A DNA stretch of 64,000 bases from CAVTTH01 sp963737545 (lineage in GTDB: Bacteria; Verrucomicrobiota; Verrucomicrobiia; Chthoniobacterales; UBA10450). Of this stretch, positions 61,335 through 64,000 are shown piece by piece. The notes under the pieces are model-generated. The model saw only the letters and a program-made list of their open reading frames with translations. It did not search any database and was not told the DNA's origin. The stretch covers positions 1,550,001 through 1,614,000 of the forward strand of contig CAVTTH010000003.1 in NCBI GenBank assembly GCA_963737545.1, given 5' to 3'. Position 1 is the stretch's first letter. Each line of letters starts with the position of its first letter. The position numbers were made by a program, and so were the translations under genes.

Positions 61335-62522
61335 ATGTTTCTCACCGATCTTTGCTGCACCTCATGCGGACTTCGTCAGGATACCTCGCGTTTGCAGAAT
61401 CTCTGCCCCGCATGCGACAAACCGCTCTTTGCGGTCTACGATTTCGCAGCGATCGGTCGGACCGTCACGCGTGAGGTGTTGGCCGGTCGCGACAAGTCAC
61501 TTTGGCGCTACCGTGAACTGTTGCCGCTGCCAGCGAATATCGAACCGGTTACGCTCGGTGAAGGCGGAACGCCTTTGCTACCGGCCTCAAGATTTGCAGA
61601 TCGGCTTGGACTTTCGAGTCTCTGGATCAAGGACGAAGCGCAGAATCCCACCCAGAGTTTCAAAGCGCGAGGGATGGCCGTCGCTGTCTCGATGGCGAAA
61701 CACCTCGGCGCCAGCAAACTGGCGGTCCCCAGCGCTGGCAATGCGGGGGGAGCTCTGGCCGCCTACGCTGCACGCGCCGGCCTTGAGGCGCACATTTTCA
61801 TGCCGCGCGACACGCCCCGTGCGAACATCATCGAATGTCGAGAACTGGGAGCGCATGTTACGCTGGTTAGCGGTCTCATCACCGATTGCGGCGCTGAAAT
61901 TTCCCGGCGTAAAGCAGCGGAAGGGTGGTTCGATATGTCGACGCTCAAGGAACCTTACCGCGTGGAAGGCAAGAAAACGCTCGGCTACGAGCTGGCTGAG
62001 CAATTTGATTGGCAATTGCCGGACGTGATTCTCTATCCGACCGGCGGGGGGACCGGCCTTATCGGCATGTGGAAAGCCTTCGGCGAAATGGAATCCCTCG
62101 GCTGGATCGGACAAAAACGGCCACGCATGTTTTCTGTGCAGGCAGCGGGGTGTGCTCCCATTGTCCGTGCGTTCGAAGCGGGCGCAACCTACGCGGTCGA
62201 ATTTCCAGATGCATATACTTGTGCTTCTGGGCTTCGAGTGCCGAAAGCAGTCGGCGATTTTCTCATGCTACAAATATTGCGCGAATCCGGCGGCGGTGGG
62301 GTGATCGTCGAAGACGAGGCCATGATCCGAGTCACTCGTGAAGTGGGTTCCACCGAGGGTCTCTTCGTCGCGCCGGAGGGTGCCGCTTGCTTTTCCGCCT
62401 TGAAGTCACTTTGTTCGTCGGGAAAGATTGCCCCCGAAGAACGCGTTGTTGTTTTCAACACCGGCTCCGGAATCAAATACTTGGAGTGTTACGAGGGCGA
62501 CGGTGTCGGATCCGAATTTTGA
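61335..62522 (+). CDS. thrC: Threonine synthase
   Basis: ThrC turns O-phosphohomoserine into threonine with PLP. From ATG 61335 the 395-residue product has an N-terminal zinc ribbon (CCTSCGLRQD and CPACDKPL), the PLP lysine in NPTQSFKARGMAVA, the phosphate-binding VPSAGNAGGALAAYAA and the Gly-rich YPTGGGTGLIGMW. This is the short archaeal/Bacillus-like type rather than the long enteric type. It lies between two nearly identical surface-protein 3' ends. Confidence 0.93.
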   Translation: MFLTDLCCTSCGLRQDTSRLQNLCPACDKPLFAVYDFAAIGRTVTREVLAGRDKSLWRYRELLPLPANIEPVTLGEGGTPLLPASRFADRLGLSSLWIKDEAQNPTQSFKARGMAVAVSMAKHLGASKLAVPSAGNAGGALAAYAARAGLEAHIFMPRDTPRANIIECRELGAHVTLVSGLITDCGAEISRRKAAEGWFDMSTLKEPYRVEGKKTLGYELAEQFDWQLPDVILYPTGGGTGLIGMWKAFGEMESLGWIGQKRPRMFSVQAAGCAPIVRAFEAGATYAVEFPDAYTCASGLRVPKAVGDFLMLQILRESGGGGVIVEDEAMIRVTREVGSTEGLFVAPEGAACFSALKSLCSSGKIAPEERVVVFNTGSGIKYLECYEGDGVGSEF

Positions 62523-62591
62523 TGGCAACGTTTGTGAATCACTCGTCCGCCAGATTCACTCGAAATGATGCGTCGACCGATTCATAATTCC

Positions 62592-63812
62592 TTAGAAATT
62601 TCTGATGTCCCAGGAAGTGGCTACGGAGGGCAGGTTAACACTGCTACTGTAGTGAGCGCCGTTCATGAGCCAGAGGGCGCGTGCGCCGGTCTGGCTGTCT
62701 TGCCAGAGAATGTCGGGTTTGCCATCGTTATTGAAGTCGGCTGAACCGACAATGTTCCAGGAAGCGGCCACGGTGCCCACGCTCAGACTGCTGCTGTAAT
62801 GGGTGCCATTCATGAGCCAGAGGGCGCGTGCACCGGTTGCGCTGTCTTGCCAGAGAATGTCGGGTTTGCCATCGCCGTTGAAATCGGCCGAACCGACGAT
62901 ATTCCAGGAAGTGGGCACAGTGCCCAGGCTGATACTGCTGAGGTAGTGGATGCCGTTCATGAGCCAGAGGGCGCGTGCACCGGTTGCGCTGTTTTGCCAG
63001 AGAATGTCGGGTTTGCCGTCGCCATTGAAATCGGCTGAACCGACGATATTCCAGGAAGAGGGCACAGTGCCCAAGCTGACACTACTGAGGTAATGGGTGC
63101 CGTTCATGAGCCAGAGGGCGCGCGCACCGGTTGCGCTATCCTGCCAGAGGATATCGGCTTTGCCATTGCCGTTGAAATCGGCCGAACCGACGATATTCCA
63201 GGAAGTGGGGACAGTGCCGAGGTTAACACTGCCTGAGTAGGCAGTGCCATTCATGAGCCAAAGGGCGCGTGCGCCAGTCTGGTTGTTTTGCCAGAGAATC
63301 ATCGAGGAAGGGGAATCCGGTGAGGGAGAGGGCGATGGGCTCGGGCTTGGAGAGGGTGTTGCGGTGGGTGTAGGGGTGGGGGTAGGGCTTTGGGTGGGGG
63401 TTGGGGTAGGAGTTGGAGTTGGGGTAGGAGTTGGTGTTGGAGTTGGGGTCGGGGTTGGAGTTGGGGTTGGAGTTGGAGTTGGGCTCGGACTGGTCGTGAC
63501 CGATCTCGAGTTGGAGTTAACGCTGGTGCCGCCTGCATTGTAGGCCCGAACTCGATACCAGTAATTTGTGCTGGGGGTTAACCCGGTCACGTTCCTACTG
63601 GTGACGTTTCCTACGTCCAAATTATTGAGAACGAAATTGGTAAAAGCGGAGTTGGTGGCAACGTCCAAACGGTAACCATTGGCGGACGCGACGCTGGTCC
63701 AGTTGGCAGTAAAGCTGGTGCTGGTAATGCCAGTTGGGGCGGTTGCGGTTGGCGGAGGCGGAGTCGGGATCGGAGTGGGAGTCGGGGTTGGGGTAGGAGT
63801 TGGGGTCGGGGT
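62592..63812 (-). repeat. 1.22-kb direct repeat, copy 2 (3' part of gene C)
   Basis: This is the partner of 57760-58980, offset by 4832 bases. thrC and the 5' half of gene B lie between the copies. Identity starts at the stop codon and ends in a Pro-Thr tract, where gene C goes on to a Gly-Ser-Pro junction and the first FN3 domain. Confidence 0.9.
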
Positions 63813-64000
63813 CGGAGTCGGTGAACCCGAGATGGTCACTGATACCTCATTGGAAGGAGGACTTTGCATCGCGACATCGTTGTATGCGATCACAACGAAA
63901 AAGTAAGTGGTGCCGTTCGTCAGGTTCGGAATCGTTGCTGTTGTTACATTTCCAACGTCAACCTGTTGCGTGTAATTTCCGCTCTCGATCCCGAAAAGCA
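62592..64000 (-). CDS. Secreted FN3 / VCBS-repeat protein (C), 5' end outside window
   Basis: The frame is open to the right edge. It reads FGIESGNYTQQVDVGNVTTA (FN3 domain), a short Pro-Thr linker, a second FN3 domain, another linker and five VCBS-like repeats ending SWDIRNF. It differs from gene B in the first FN3 domain and has only one inner FN3 copy, but its 3' 1221 bases are identical to gene B. It is intact in the visible part. Confidence 0.85.
   Translation of the reverse strand, partial: LFGIESGNYTQQVDVGNVTTATIPNLTNGTTYFFVVIAYNDVAMQSPPSNEVSVTISGSPTPTPTPTPTPTPTPTPIPTPPPPTATAPTGITSTSFTANWTSVASANGYRLDVATNSAFTNFVLNNLDVGNVTSRNVTGLTPSTNYWYRVRAYNAGGTSVNSNSRSVTTSPSPTPTPTPTPTPTPTPTPTPTPTPTPTPTPTQSPTPTPTPTATPSPSPSPSPSPSPDSPSSMILWQNNQTGARALWLMNGTAYSGSVNLGTVPTSWNIVGSADFNGNGKADILWQDSATGARALWLMNGTHYLSSVSLGTVPSSWNIVGSADFNGDGKPDILWQNSATGARALWLMNGIHYLSSISLGTVPTSWNIVGSADFNGDGKPDILWQDSATGARALWLMNGTHYSSSLSVGTVAASWNIVGSADFNNDGKPDILWQDSQTGARALWLMNGAHYSSSVNLPSVATSWDIRNF

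Overview
The window looks like a chromosome segment of a Verrucomicrobiota bacterium, probably a soil member of the Spartobacteria/Chthoniobacterales group. This is an inference from gene content: secreted fibronectin-III/VCBS proteins with very long Pro-Thr linkers, a DUF6600 protein, futalosine-pathway menaquinone genes and Lys/Ala-rich tails on ribosomal proteins. No 16S gene is present to confirm it. Genes are densely packed with many ATGA or TGATG overlaps.

Layout. 1-11.6 kb: the S10/spc/alpha ribosomal cluster from rplV to rpsD, with secY, adk, map, infA and rpmJ. rpsN, rpmD, rpoA and rplQ are absent, and a coiled-coil gene rather than rpsS precedes rplV. 11.6-16 kb: a response regulator, a DUF2934 protein, a PF04020 membrane protein, an Anbu-type proteasome homologue and a secretin. 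16-18.8 kb: mqnE-mqnA and a membrane protein. 18.9-27.8 kb: recJ, recG and an HtrA protease (a tight operon), a DUF6600 protein, asd, an L,D-transpeptidase and a small lipoprotein. 27.8-39.2 kb: a histidine-degradation cluster (hutH-hutU-hutG-ftcD ... hutI) interrupted by about 4.3 kb of accessory DNA. That insert carries a decayed toxin-antitoxin pair, a Sel1/trypsin protein, a truncated SIR2-like gene and a RelE-type pair, bracketed on its right side by a duplicated hutI 5' end. 39.2-44.1 kb: tig-clpP-clpX and cinA. 44.1-55.5 kb: cell-wall and housekeeping genes (L,D-transpeptidase, FKBP isomerase, rsfS-nadD, nagZ-like, zinc-ribbon protein, ychF, tRNA-Pro, HDAC-family protein, large hybrid histidine kinase). 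55.5-64 kb: three Pro-Thr-rich FN3/VCBS surface proteins around thrC, two of them sharing a 1.22-kb identical 3' part.

Two things stand out. First, at least nine apparent single-base insertions break conserved genes (rplR, recJ, recG twice, tig, nagZ, and the Sel1/trypsin gene three times). In every case the net shift is +1 and removing one base restores a family-length protein. Several of these genes are normally essential, so sequence or assembly error is the leading explanation; the apparent RecJ-RecG 'fusion' is one such artefact. Second, the two complete FN3/VCBS genes share an identical 18-base element at exactly the same distance from their start codons, embedded in a sigma-54-like -24/-12 promoter.

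How the genes work together: the left end is translation and secretion; mqnE/mqnA start menaquinone synthesis from chorismate; the hut cluster turns histidine into glutamate by way of urocanate; tig, clpP and clpX handle nascent-chain folding and proteolysis. I did not find a complete, clearly new multi-gene system. The best leads are the sigma-54-linked surface-protein family with its recombining 3' cassette, the insertion with long target duplication in the hut cluster, and the solitary Anbu gene next to a PF04020 protein.
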